Positions 44,018-53,434 of a stretch of 64,000 nucleotides of DNA are shown here, piece after piece. Source of the DNA: Planococcus chinensis. Lineage in GTDB: Bacteria; Bacillota; Bacilli; Bacillales_A; Planococcaceae. Location of the stretch: the NCBI RefSeq assembly GCF_020071995.1, contig NZ_JABWTK010000001.1:310001-374000 (forward strand), in the 5' to 3' direction. Positions within the stretch are counted from its first letter, which is position 1. Each line of letters begins with the position of its first letter. The translations under genes and the position numbers were made by a program. The notes under the pieces were generated by a model that was not told the origin of the DNA, searched no databases, and worked only from the letters and a program-made list of their open reading frames with translations.

Positions 44018-45232
44018 GTGACACAGGAAATGAAAGCAAACTCTGTGAAACAGCGGCTGCTCGACATGCTCGAAAGCCGAAAAGATGAAATGATCGAGAT
44101 TCGCCGCCATCTGCATCAGCATCCGGAGTTGTCGTTCCAGGAAGAGAAAACCGCCGCGTTCATCGCGGATTTCTACAAAGGAAAAGACGTCGACGTACAG
44201 ACGCATGTTGGAAACGGCTACGGCGTCATTGTCACCATCCAAGGCGGCAAGCCCGGCAAAACAATCGGGCTGCGGGCGGACTTCGATGCGCTGCCGATCT
44301 TTGAGGAAGCAGACGTGCCGTTCAAGTCGCAGAACGAAGGCGTCATGCATGCATGCGGCCACGACGGCCATACCGCGTACCTGCTGGTTCTCGCCGACTG
44401 CCTGATCGGGATAAAAGAGGAATTGTCCGGAACCGTTAAAATCATCCACCAGCACGCGGAAGAAACTCCGCCGGGCGGAGCGAAAAGCATTGTCGAATCC
44501 GGCATACTGGATGACCTCGACTATGTCTTCGGCACGCATCTGTTTCCAAGCCACCCAGCCGGCACGGTCGGCTACCGCAGCGGCTATGCCATGGCGGGGC
44601 GTACGTATTTCAAATTGCGCATCCAAGGCAAAGGCGGCCACGGTTCGACGCCGCACCAGGCGAACGACCCGATCGTCGCAGGCGCTCATTTTATCACAGC
44701 GATCCAGACCGTTGTCAGCCGCCGCTTGAACCCGTTCGAAATGGGCGTTGTCACCATCGGTTCGTTCGACGCGAAAGGGTCCTTTAATATCATCAAGGAC
44801 AGCATCGAAATTGAAGGCGACGTGCGCTACATGAACGACAAGACGCAGGAAATTATTGCCCGGGAAATAGAGCGCATCACGAGAGGGATTGAGCTGGAGT
44901 TCGGCGTTGAATGCAGCCTGACCTATACACCGGACTATCCGCCGCTATGCAACGATGCGGAAGTTACAGCGAACGTCGTGTCGATCCTGAAGAACGCCAA
45001 CGATCCGGCCATAAAAGAAGTGGTGGAGTTCCCGGTATTCTCAGGATCTGAGGATTTTGCGTATTACCTGGAAAAAACGCCGGGGCTGTTCTTCAATATC
45101 GGCTGCATGCCGAAAGGGAGAGAAGAAATCTACCAGAACCACCACCCGAAATTCGACATCGATGAAGACGCGCTGCTGGTATCGGCAAAAGCTGTTGCCC
45201 ATGTCGTCTGCAGCTACAGCGGAATTGAATAA
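44018..45232 (+). CDS. M20-family metal-dependent amidohydrolase
   Basis: 404 residues from GTG 44018 with AAAGGAGAGG upstream. Family motifs: RRHLHQHPELSFQE, GLRADFDALPI, MHACGHDGHTAYLL, HQHAEETPPGGAKSI, and the lid domain GKGGHGSTPHQANDP. It belongs to the HipO/amidohydrolase group that removes acyl groups from amino acids (for example N-acyl-cysteine or hippurate). Catalytic Glu and metal His/Asp are all present. Single gene; substrate not assignable. Confidence 0.93.
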   Translation: MTQEMKANSVKQRLLDMLESRKDEMIEIRRHLHQHPELSFQEEKTAAFIADFYKGKDVDVQTHVGNGYGVIVTIQGGKPGKTIGLRADFDALPIFEEADVPFKSQNEGVMHACGHDGHTAYLLVLADCLIGIKEELSGTVKIIHQHAEETPPGGAKSIVESGILDDLDYVFGTHLFPSHPAGTVGYRSGYAMAGRTYFKLRIQGKGGHGSTPHQANDPIVAGAHFITAIQTVVSRRLNPFEMGVVTIGSFDAKGSFNIIKDSIEIEGDVRYMNDKTQEIIAREIERITRGIELEFGVECSLTYTPDYPPLCNDAEVTANVVSILKNANDPAIKEVVEFPVFSGSEDFAYYLEKTPGLFFNIGCMPKGREEIYQNHHPKFDIDEDALLVSAKAVAHVVCSYSGIE

Positions 45233-45237
45233 CAGAA

Positions 45238-45274
45238 CAAAAAACAGCCGTCCTTCAAAAAGGCGGCTGTTTTC
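45238..45274. terminator. Bidirectional terminator
   Basis: AAAACAGCCG pairs with CGGCTGTTTT around a 13-base loop, between convergent genes. Confidence 0.85.
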
Positions 45275-45289
45275 TATTGGTCTTAAATT

Positions 45290-47506
45290 TTACTGCTGCA
45301 CAGTTTTTGTATTTGGAGCGGCTTTGCCTTTCAGCCGTTCCGGCGCTTCCATTTCGTTCATGATGGTTTCGCCTTCCACATCGATGTTTGGCACGATCCG
45401 GTCCAGCCATTTTGGCATGTACCAGGCAGCTTTGCCCATCAAGAGCATAACAGCCGGCACGATCATCATCCGGACGATGAATGCATCGAACAGCACGCCG
45501 AACGCCAGCGCAAGGCCCATGACTTTCACCATCGGGTCCGGTGCCATCATGAAGCCGGTGAATACCGCAATCATGATGAGTCCGGCAGCGGTCACAACGC
45601 CGCCGCTGTCGCGGAGTCCGGCAAGCACCGCTTTCCGGGCGTCGCCCGAATGCGTGAATTCTTCGCGCATCCGGCTGACGAGAAACATCTCATAGTCCAT
45701 CGCCAGGCCGAACAGGATACCAACGACGATGATCGGAAGGAAGTTCAGGACAGGGCCCGACGTAGAGAAGCCAAACAGTTCATAGAAATTGCCGTCCTGG
45801 ATGACCCAAGTGACAAACCCTAAAGTGGCACCAAGGGACAGGACGAATCCGAGCACCGCTTTCAGCGGCACAAGAATCGAACGGAATACGATGACCAGCA
45901 GGACAAATGCCAGTCCGATGATCAGCGTCGCAAATACCGGCAGCGCGTCGGCCAATTTATCGGAAGTGTCGATATTGACGGCGGTCAAACCGGTGACGAA
46001 CAATTCCATGCCTTCGTAGTCGGCATCTCGAATTTCATTGACAAGCTCTTTTGTTTCGGCATCATTCGGGCCAGTCACCGGATTCAAGGTGATGACGGCC
46101 ATGTCGCCCGTTTCTTTCGGGATGACATTCGAGATATAGGCAACGTGGTCCATCGCGGTAATGTCCGCTTGCAGCGTTTCCAGCTGGCTCAGAACTTCGC
46201 CGCCTTCTTCCGCTTTTGCAACGACGACAAGGGAAGCGTGATAGCCTTCACCGTAGGCTTCTTTCAGAAGATCGTAAGCTTGGCGTTCATCGGTGTCTTC
46301 TCCGTAGAAGCCATCATCCGGTAATCCCAGTTCCATGTGGAAAAACGGGATAGAAATGACCCCGAGAATCACCATGCCGGCAAGAGCAACCACCAACGGG
46401 AATTTCCCGACAAGGCGCGCCCAGCCGTTCATGAGCTTGCCGGACAGTTTGACGCGGTCGGTAAACCGTTCGCTGACCGTTTTCTTGCGCCCAGCCGGCG
46501 GGGTCATTTTATCGCCCAGCAGGTAAATGACAGCCGGTACGACAGTCACTGCAATGACGATGGCCAGAAATACGCCGACCGCAGCCGTATAGCCCATCAT
46601 CGACAGGAATGGAATTTGCGGCACGGACAAACCGAGCAGCGCGATGACAACGGTCAGGCCGGCGAACACGACGGCGCTTCCGGCAGTGCCGTTGGCAATC
46701 GCGACGGCTTGTTTGATGGAATAGCCTTTTTCATATTCCTGGCGGAAACGCGACAGGATAAACAAGGCATAGTCGATGCCGACCGCCAGCCCGAGCATCG
46801 CAGCAAGTGACAGACAGACGGTTGAAATGGACGTGAAGTTCGTCGCGAATACGACGCCAAGAAGTCCGATCCCAAGACCGACTCCGGCAGTGACAATCGG
46901 CATGCCTGCGACAAGCAGTGAGCCGAAAGTGAAAAACAGAATCAGAAAGGCTGCGAGTACGCCAAGCACTTCCGTCGCCATTTCCATTTTAAAAGGATGC
47001 ACTTCGACATCGCCGGACAGTTCTGTCTGAATGCCGGCGTTTTCCGTAATCTCAATCGCTTCTTTGACATGGGCGATCGACTCCTCGGACACATCCGCTG
47101 CGACCGTGTCGTACATGACCATTGAGTAAGCGATGGTCTGGTCTTTGTTGTAGTTCATCAGCATGTCGGGCGTATAGACCGCTTCGACTGCCTCGTCTTC
47201 CTGGACGCTTTGGACCACTTCGTTCAGTTTCTCCGCAACATCCGGATCCATCAAGGTTTTGCCTTCAGGCGCCTTGTGGACAAGCAGGATCTGGCCGCCG
47301 GCATTGCCGACTTCCGGGAACTCCTCTTTCATCATTTCGATCGTATCTTGCGAAGACGTGCCGGGAATCGACAAATCTTCATCAAATTCAAAGCCGTAAC
47401 CGAGCACAAGCCCGCCCATCACGAGCAGCAGGATGAGTGCTGCTGCAATCACCGCTTTCGCATGGTTCATGGACCATTGCCCTAATTTATATAAATATTT
47501 AGCCAT
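45290..47506 (-). CDS. MMPL/RND-family transporter
   Basis: 738 residues from ATG 47506 (GGAAGGGG upstream). Duplicated RND topology: one helix, a large external loop (about 50-190) and five helices, repeated from about residue 370. GIDYALFILSRFRQEYEKG and GLAMDYEMFLVSRMREEF are the paired helix-4 motifs with proton-relay Asp. It resembles Bacillus YdgH/YerP-type exporters of lipids or amphiphiles. No adjacent regulator. Confidence 0.9.
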   Translation of the reverse strand: MAKYLYKLGQWSMNHAKAVIAAALILLLVMGGLVLGYGFEFDEDLSIPGTSSQDTIEMMKEEFPEVGNAGGQILLVHKAPEGKTLMDPDVAEKLNEVVQSVQEDEAVEAVYTPDMLMNYNKDQTIAYSMVMYDTVAADVSEESIAHVKEAIEITENAGIQTELSGDVEVHPFKMEMATEVLGVLAAFLILFFTFGSLLVAGMPIVTAGVGLGIGLLGVVFATNFTSISTVCLSLAAMLGLAVGIDYALFILSRFRQEYEKGYSIKQAVAIANGTAGSAVVFAGLTVVIALLGLSVPQIPFLSMMGYTAAVGVFLAIVIAVTVVPAVIYLLGDKMTPPAGRKKTVSERFTDRVKLSGKLMNGWARLVGKFPLVVALAGMVILGVISIPFFHMELGLPDDGFYGEDTDERQAYDLLKEAYGEGYHASLVVVAKAEEGGEVLSQLETLQADITAMDHVAYISNVIPKETGDMAVITLNPVTGPNDAETKELVNEIRDADYEGMELFVTGLTAVNIDTSDKLADALPVFATLIIGLAFVLLVIVFRSILVPLKAVLGFVLSLGATLGFVTWVIQDGNFYELFGFSTSGPVLNFLPIIVVGILFGLAMDYEMFLVSRMREEFTHSGDARKAVLAGLRDSGGVVTAAGLIMIAVFTGFMMAPDPMVKVMGLALAFGVLFDAFIVRMMIVPAVMLLMGKAAWYMPKWLDRIVPNIDVEGETIMNEMEAPERLKGKAAPNTKTVQQ

Positions 47507-47653
47507 AATAAACCCCTTCCAATTTTCCAAGCACTACCTATATTAATATAAAACGGAAGGGAAGTGCACGTTCTACTGAGGGCATGACCAATTTATTCGC
47601 GCGGAGCGGACACAGAATATTCAATTCTGGAAGCAGGGCAAGCTAGTAAATGG

Positions 47654-47688
47654 AAAACAGGCAGGCCAATGGGCGGCTTGCCTGCTGG
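47654..47688 (-). terminator. Terminator after metallophosphoesterase
   Basis: CAGGCA with GCC and GGC with TGCCTG form an imperfect hairpin, followed on the minus strand by TTTTCC. Confidence 0.6.
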
Positions 47689-47703
47689 ATGCAGCTGTAA
47701 GGC

Positions 47704-48564
47704 TTATACTTTCTCCCGATTATCTGTCCGTACAGGAAATGCGATGCGATGCTGCATGTCATTCAAGGTTCCGAGCGGATGCGGGTTGAGCTGAAAATGG
47801 CTGATGGCGTTGCCGATCACTTGCGCCTGTTTGTTGAGTTCCGGGTCGTACAAGTCGATGGAGTGGATGGAAATCTCGGAATCCGACACTTCGATGACGC
47901 GCACTGCCTGTTCGTCGAGAACGGCGGCAATCTGCATGAAGCTCCACTGATTCCGCTCGACAATCGAATTGAAATGGTTATGGCCGTTGACATACAGCCC
48001 GCGTCCTCGTTTTTGGCTTAACACAGTCCACACTGGAATGTCGGGAGGGATGCAGAGCTTATCCTGATTGGAGTTCGTCGTCGTGCCGTGGACGGGATGA
48101 TGGGCGAACACAATCAGCGGCAGATTTCCGCTTCCTTCAACTACGTCATCAAACCAGTCCAGCTGCTCCGGGTCGATTGTGCCTCCCCAGTCCTCGTTGT
48201 CCTGTTCTTTTGCGGTGTCGAGAAAAGCGAGGGTAGCTGCATCTGTCGTGATGGCCTGGTAGCGCTGCTGCTTGGTAACCATCAGCACTTCGTTGCGTGT
48301 CATACCGTAGACATCGTGATTCCCAAGTACATGAACGAACGGTTTCTGGTGCTGGTCGATCAAGGCATAGACTTCCTCGAGCTCCTCTTTCAGCCCGTAA
48401 TTCGTCAAGTCGCCAACGGATACATACAAGTCTGCTTGAATTGAAAAAAAGCGTTCCAGAAACGTCTCGTAAAAAGCGTTGCGCTCTTCCTCTGTCAACA
48501 AATAGCCTTCTTCGAGTGCCGGATAATGCAAATCGCCGATTACTGCAATTTTCAATGTCTCCAT
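47704..48564 (-). CDS. Calcineurin-like metallophosphoesterase
   Basis: 286 residues. All five metal-binding blocks are present: GDLHYP, GDLTNYG, GNHDVYG, FAHHPVHG and NGHNHFN. It is a dimetal phosphohydrolase, probably cytosolic since no signal peptide is seen. Substrate (nucleotide, phosphodiester or phosphoprotein) is unknown. GAGGAGA precedes the ATG. The gene is divergent from a kinase-like protein at 48812. Confidence 0.9.
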   Translation of the reverse strand: METLKIAVIGDLHYPALEEGYLLTEEERNAFYETFLERFFSIQADLYVSVGDLTNYGLKEELEEVYALIDQHQKPFVHVLGNHDVYGMTRNEVLMVTKQQRYQAITTDAATLAFLDTAKEQDNEDWGGTIDPEQLDWFDDVVEGSGNLPLIVFAHHPVHGTTTNSNQDKLCIPPDIPVWTVLSQKRGRGLYVNGHNHFNSIVERNQWSFMQIAAVLDEQAVRVIEVSDSEISIHSIDLYDPELNKQAQVIGNAISHFQLNPHPLGTLNDMQHRIAFPVRTDNREKV

Positions 48565-48811
48565 CTCCTCTCATTCGCTTACGCCATCCAGTATGGCAGA
48601 CCATTGCTAAGCTGCTTTAAAGAAAATATTAAGCTTTGTAAACTTTCGGTTCCGAAGCCGAATATATGAGCGGTTCCAGTTTTATTGAACGGTACCAATC
48701 TATTTTCCTTGGGCTTTCAAGGAGCTGTTGCTGTCCCTCGGAATCGACTTTCTTTATACTGAGTGGAACAAGACGAAGGTTTTTGGCAATTCCTATTTAA
48801 GGAGAGATGGC

Positions 48812-49489
48812 ATGGAACAATCATGGCAGGCGGCTTCCAAATCATTGAACAACATTACCGTAACGTCACACCCGGACAATGAGCCGGTCACGATACAAGG
48901 GGTAGCCGGGGACATGCGCTGCATCGGCGTTGGAACAGATGCCGCGGTGTTCCAGTCGCTCATAGAACCCGGCTATGCGTTTAAGGTATATGCAGACGGC
49001 AAGCAGGACAAACTCGAAGCGGAAGCGGAAGTGTATAAGCGGCTGGGGGACTCGCGATTTTTCTCCCAATGCTTTGGCGCCACGGACCGGCTGCTGGTCT
49101 TGAAATACGAAGAAGGGCCGACGCTTTTTGACTGTCTGCTGCAGGGCATTCCGGTTCCGGATCAAGTGATTGCCGATGTGGAAGCGGCCCGCGATTTTGT
49201 ACGAAAGCAAGGGATGAATCCGCGCGACATCCATTTGAAAAACATCCTTTTGCAAAATGGGCGCGCAAAACTGCTTGATGTATCGGAATACATCAAGCCG
49301 GGCAACGATTTCCGGTGGGAGCATCTGAAAAAAGCGCATAGCGAATACTACGGTTTGATCAAAGGGACCCCGATGCCGTTCTGGCTGCTGGATACAATCC
49401 GGAAATGGTATCATCACTGGAACAATTATTCTTCATCGATTGACGAGTTTATGGAGATTGTCTTTAGACAGCTGAATTTCCGAAAATAA
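48812..49489 (+). CDS. Protein-kinase-like protein (RIO/YrzF-like)
   Basis: 225 residues from ATG 48812 (AAGGAGAG upstream; the 48728 frame is rejected). A minimal kinase fold: YAFKVYAD with the strand-3 Lys, a Glu in the AEAEVYKRL helix, hinge VLKYEEGP, catalytic loop RDIHLKNILL (HRDxxxxN variant), and LLDVSEY in place of DFG. Similar small kinases include Bacillus YrzF/YbdM. It may phosphorylate proteins or small molecules. The divergent phosphatase-like gene could be coincidence. Confidence 0.75.
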   Translation: MEQSWQAASKSLNNITVTSHPDNEPVTIQGVAGDMRCIGVGTDAAVFQSLIEPGYAFKVYADGKQDKLEAEAEVYKRLGDSRFFSQCFGATDRLLVLKYEEGPTLFDCLLQGIPVPDQVIADVEAARDFVRKQGMNPRDIHLKNILLQNGRAKLLDVSEYIKPGNDFRWEHLKKAHSEYYGLIKGTPMPFWLLDTIRKWYHHWNNYSSSIDEFMEIVFRQLNFRK

Positions 49490-49509
49490 TAAATCGGCCT
49501 GGTGCATTT

Positions 49510-49557
49510 AAAACCCCCTTTCCGTTTAAAACTTAAAACGGGAAAGGGGGTTTTTAT
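49510..49557. terminator. Bidirectional terminator
   Basis: CCCCCTTTCC-GTTT pairs with AAACGGGAAAGGGGG with a one-base bulge; A and T runs on the two sides. Confidence 0.85.
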
Positions 49558-49559
49558 TA

Positions 49560-51980
49560 TTACCGCATATTAATGGAGTCCATTTTTTTATTGATCAAGG
49601 AGGCGAGAGTTTCTGCAGGCAGCGGTTGGCTGAAAAAATAACCTTGGATCTCGTCGCATTTCAGCGTTTTTAGGGACGCGAGTTGTTCAGGCGTTTCCAC
49701 ACCTTCTGCAATGACGGACAATTCCAGGCTATGGGCCATCGAAACAATCGCTTCGACAAGTGCTTTGTCTTTTGGATTGGCCACCATGTCCTGGATAAAC
49801 GGCCGGGCGATCTTCAAGCTGTTGATCGGGAATTGTTTTAAATAAACCAAGGACGAATAGCCGGTGCCGAAATCATCCAGTGCGATTCGAACCCCCATAT
49901 TCCGCAATGCCTGCATACGGGCAATCGTTTTTTCCGCATCATAGACTGCGACGCTTTCCGTGATTTCCAGTTCCAGTGACGAAGCGTCAAAGCCGGTCGC
50001 CTCGAGCACTTCTTGGACTGTATCCAACAATTCGTCATGCATAAATTGTAGGGGCGACAAGTTGACGGCAAGCTTTAAATGGGGATGGCCCTCGTCGTGC
50101 CATTTTTTCGCCTGCATGCAGGAATTGTACAGCACCCATTTTCCAATCGGGATGATCAGGCGGGTTTCTTCCGCCAGCGGGATAAATTCGGCGGGCGAAA
50201 TGATCGTCCCGTTACATGTCTGCCAGCGGATCAAGGTTTCCATGCCGATGATTTTTCCAGTGGCTGCTTCTACTTGCGGCTGGTAATGCAGAATGAATTC
50301 CTCGTTATCGAGCGCATCCCTTAAATCGTTTTCGAGCTGGATTTTGCGGGATATGGTCGCCTGCATATCGCCGGAGAAAAACTGGTAGTTGTTTTTCCCG
50401 TTTTCTTTTGCATGGTACATGGCGATATCTGCGTGTTTCATCAATTCCTCGGTCGTTTCACCGTCCTGTGGATAAACGGCAATGCCGATGCTCATGGACA
50501 CATGCAATTCCTGGCCGTTAACTACTACCGGCTTCTCGAGGATGGACTGGATTCTTTTGACAAGCGGCACAATGTCTTCGGTGGCTTTGATGTCATTCAG
50601 GATGATGGTGAATTCGTCGCCGCCTTGCCGCGATACCGTATCGATTTGGCGCAGGTTCTCAGCCATCTTTTTGGAGAACCCTTGCAGCAGCAAGTCGCCG
50701 AATTCATGGCCAAAAGTATCGTTGATGTTTTTAAAGCGGTCCAAGTCGACAAAGACTACCGCGATTTGATGCGAACGGCGTTTGGCTGAAGCAATTGCGT
50801 CATTCAATTTGTCCAAAAACAGCCTCCGGTTCGGCAATCCACTCAGCGCGTCATGGTAAGCCATATGCTCCATTTTCTGCACGGCTACTGCCAATTGTTC
50901 GTTCTTCGTGCTGAGTTCGGCGGTCCGTTGTTCGATTTTCTCTTCCAGCATAGAAGTTAAATCATGATATTGGGCCAATAATTTCTGGTTTTCAAGCACA
51001 GTGAAGACTTGCCTTAATATAATTAGGGCGACCGATATGCCCGCTCCGGCAATCAGGCCTTTCATGGGGCCGTCTTTTTCAAAAACCATGACGATGAACA
51101 GCAGCACGAGGCTAAAGTAGGGCAATAACATTCGCAGCGAAATGCCGTCGTCGTCGGCTGGCCCTGCGTCAGCGGTCAAGCCCGGCGTATCCGCTTCTTT
51201 TCTTTGTTCCTGCAGTGCGTATATGCCGGCAAGAGCCGTCAGCAAAAGGCCCACTGTCCATAGCGGGTCGAAAAGAGTTCCGGAAACATAGCTGTCGGAC
51301 TTGGTAGAATAATAAAGGTAGGCTGTATCGGCGAAAATCTGGACGCCCGAGCTTGCACAAATCAGCGCCAAAACAGGACGGGAGAACAGAATGTCCGTCC
51401 GGATATAAAAACTGACCGCACAGAACAAGAGCATCAAATCTCCGACCGGATAACCGATCGATGTAGCGAGCAGTAAAGGAGAAAGCGAACCTTCGGAAAA
51501 TACATATTGAATTACAAAATGCCAGCTGATTGCCGTAAAAACAGCTATAATGATGCACATATCAAACAGGAATTTAATTTGATTGCTGTTTTTTTTCTTA
51601 TGCCACAACTGCTGAAGAAAAGCAGCGATGAAAAAAAGAATCTGGAGAAAATAAAAAAGGTCTGCCCATCCCGGGTAAGGCACTTCGCTTTTGGGAATCA
51701 GGGAATAATAGATCCGGATGCCTTCTGCAATGGCATAGCTGAGACAGCCCAGTGCAAAAAGAAACCAAAAATACTTTCTTGGGCCTTGCATCTTCCGGTA
51801 AACGGCATAAAGCGTCAGCGTAGCAATCAATGAAGCCGAAAAAGGGATGGCGTATGTTCCGACCATTTCAACCGTTTCGTTAAAGCCGCCATAAAAAAGC
51901 CATATGTAATAGATGGTTACGTGAAATATTAAATAGGAAATAAACAGTTTGTGGGGTTCAGGCTTTAAAATGGTCTTCAC
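49560..51980 (-). CDS. Membrane GGDEF-EAL cyclic-di-GMP enzyme
   Basis: 806 residues. Eight or nine N-terminal membrane helices (about 12-310), a coiled coil (about 335-375), GGDEF (about 375-535) and EAL (about 545-800). The cyclase loop RQGGDEF and the I-site RQID are intact. The phosphodiesterase has GMETLIRW (EAL-type), NLSP, LEITES, DDFGTGYSSL and AEGVETPEQ. The KIDxxF segment reads KIARPF, so a normally conserved Asp is Ala. The start is GTG 51980 with no strong ribosome binding site. The net direction, synthesis or breakdown, is uncertain. It may set the pool read by the riboswitch at 15603. Confidence 0.9.
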   Translation of the reverse strand: MKTILKPEPHKLFISYLIFHVTIYYIWLFYGGFNETVEMVGTYAIPFSASLIATLTLYAVYRKMQGPRKYFWFLFALGCLSYAIAEGIRIYYSLIPKSEVPYPGWADLFYFLQILFFIAAFLQQLWHKKKNSNQIKFLFDMCIIIAVFTAISWHFVIQYVFSEGSLSPLLLATSIGYPVGDLMLLFCAVSFYIRTDILFSRPVLALICASSGVQIFADTAYLYYSTKSDSYVSGTLFDPLWTVGLLLTALAGIYALQEQRKEADTPGLTADAGPADDDGISLRMLLPYFSLVLLFIVMVFEKDGPMKGLIAGAGISVALIILRQVFTVLENQKLLAQYHDLTSMLEEKIEQRTAELSTKNEQLAVAVQKMEHMAYHDALSGLPNRRLFLDKLNDAIASAKRRSHQIAVVFVDLDRFKNINDTFGHEFGDLLLQGFSKKMAENLRQIDTVSRQGGDEFTIILNDIKATEDIVPLVKRIQSILEKPVVVNGQELHVSMSIGIAVYPQDGETTEELMKHADIAMYHAKENGKNNYQFFSGDMQATISRKIQLENDLRDALDNEEFILHYQPQVEAATGKIIGMETLIRWQTCNGTIISPAEFIPLAEETRLIIPIGKWVLYNSCMQAKKWHDEGHPHLKLAVNLSPLQFMHDELLDTVQEVLEATGFDASSLELEITESVAVYDAEKTIARMQALRNMGVRIALDDFGTGYSSLVYLKQFPINSLKIARPFIQDMVANPKDKALVEAIVSMAHSLELSVIAEGVETPEQLASLKTLKCDEIQGYFFSQPLPAETLASLINKKMDSINMR

Positions 51981-52309
51981 CTCATTCAGAGTAAGGGCAT
52001 TCCACGGACAAAAGAGCCGGCGATAAATTTATTGTAAATTTACTGATAATTAAAATATATGATATAAAAGTACTTTTTTGATAAAAAGAAATTCTCTTTC
52101 ATTTATTATAGAGTTTAAAAGAAAATAAAGAAACATATTTATTACAGATTATAACAATTTTTTGTAAAATTATTCCCACCTTCTCTGATAAAAAGATTTT
52201 AGAGAAGAGCTTGAAAAAAGAAGAGCACTTTACTTACTTTACTGTCGATGGCAAGATATACTGAATTCAAGATATTTTTTAATGCATGTATCAGGGAAGG
52301 ATGGAAGAT
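51981..52309. other. AT-rich divergent intergenic region
   Basis: Promoter space for the GGDEF-EAL and LLM genes, with no gene seen. ATAAATTTATTGTAAATTTAC near 52023 nearly repeats the TetR-SDR intergenic sequence at 33934-33955. Confidence 0.45.
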
Positions 52310-53368
52310 ATGGAGAAATACCGCATCAATCAGCAAAATGGCCTGGAATTCGGGCTATATACATTAGGGGACCACATCCCGGATCCGCGGACAGGCGAAC
52401 GGATTTCAGCCGGCGAACGCATCCGTCAAATAATTGAGTTGGCCAAGCTTGCGGAACAGGCAGGAATCGACTTTTTCAGTGTCGGTGAAAGCCACCAGGA
52501 CTACTTCGCCACGCAGGCGCATACCGCGGTAATCGCGGCCATTGCCCAAGCGACCGAAAAGATTAAGATTTCGAGCTCGTCGACCATCATCAGCACGTCC
52601 GATCCGGTGCGCGTGTTTGAAGACTTCGCCACCATTGATTTGATTTCGGAGGGGCGGGCAGAAATAGTCGCCGGCCGCGCGTCGCGCATCGGACTGTTTG
52701 AATTGCTTGGCTATGACATCAGAGATTATGAAGAATTATATGAAGAGAAATTTGCCTTGCTGCTTCAGATCAACGAACAGGAAGTGGTCAATTGGAGCGG
52801 CGAATTCCGGGCACCGCTCCGCAACGCCCGCATCATCCCGCGCCCACAGAACGGCTCATTGCCGATTTGGCGTGCGGTCGGAGGGCATCCGGCAAGTGCC
52901 ATTAAAGCAGGGCACGCAGGAGTTCCGATGATGCTTGCCACACTCGGCGGACCAGCGGAAAGCTTTAAGTACACGGTGGACGCTTACCGGGAAGCCGCGG
53001 CCGAAAGCGGCTTCGATCCGGCTGAGCTGCCGGTGGCGACGGCCGGATTTTTCCATGCGGCCGAAACGACGCAGCAGGCATTTGATGAAATGCATCCGCA
53101 TATCGACAAAGGCATGATGCTGACAAACGGCCGGGGCTATCCAAAGCCGCATTTCTACCAGGGGGCGCATCCACATGATGTGATGAACATCGGCAGCCCG
53201 CAGCAAATCATCGAAAAAATCCTGTATCAACATGAAGTGTTCGACCACCAGCGCTATATCGCCCAAATGGACTTCGGCGGTGTGCCGTTCGACCGCTTGC
53301 TGCGGAATATTGAATTGATCGGCAATGAAATTCTGCCGGCAGTGAAAAAATACACAGCAAAAAGCTGA
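52310..53368 (+). CDS. LLM-class flavin-dependent oxidoreductase
   Basis: 352 residues from ATG 52310; ATGs at 52286 and 52301 are alternatives. Luciferase-like barrel: EFGLYTLGDH at strand 1, FFSVGESHQ, ISSSSTIISTSDPVRVFEDF, and GRAEIVAGRASRIGLFELLG for FMN phosphate binding. It would use reduced flavin and O2 to oxidise or cleave small molecules. No flavin reductase gene is nearby. Function class is firm, substrate unknown. Confidence 0.9.
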   Translation: MEKYRINQQNGLEFGLYTLGDHIPDPRTGERISAGERIRQIIELAKLAEQAGIDFFSVGESHQDYFATQAHTAVIAAIAQATEKIKISSSSTIISTSDPVRVFEDFATIDLISEGRAEIVAGRASRIGLFELLGYDIRDYEELYEEKFALLLQINEQEVVNWSGEFRAPLRNARIIPRPQNGSLPIWRAVGGHPASAIKAGHAGVPMMLATLGGPAESFKYTVDAYREAAAESGFDPAELPVATAGFFHAAETTQQAFDEMHPHIDKGMMLTNGRGYPKPHFYQGAHPHDVMNIGSPQQIIEKILYQHEVFDHQRYIAQMDFGGVPFDRLLRNIELIGNEILPAVKKYTAKS

Positions 53369-53375
53369 AAATGAG

Positions 53376-53409
53376 AAAACGGACAGCCTTAAAGAGGATG
53401 TCCGTTTTT
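53376..53409. terminator. Terminator between convergent genes
   Basis: AAAACGGACA pairs with TGTCCGTTTT around a 13-base loop. Confidence 0.85.
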
Positions 53410-53434
53410 AGTTGGCCGGATTGTCCCGCAGGCT

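Noticed and set aside
45057-45695. 212-residue plus-strand frame spanning the M20-MMPL junction
   Set aside because: Crosses a strong bidirectional terminator and overlaps two clear genes; Ser/Ile-rich antisense composition.
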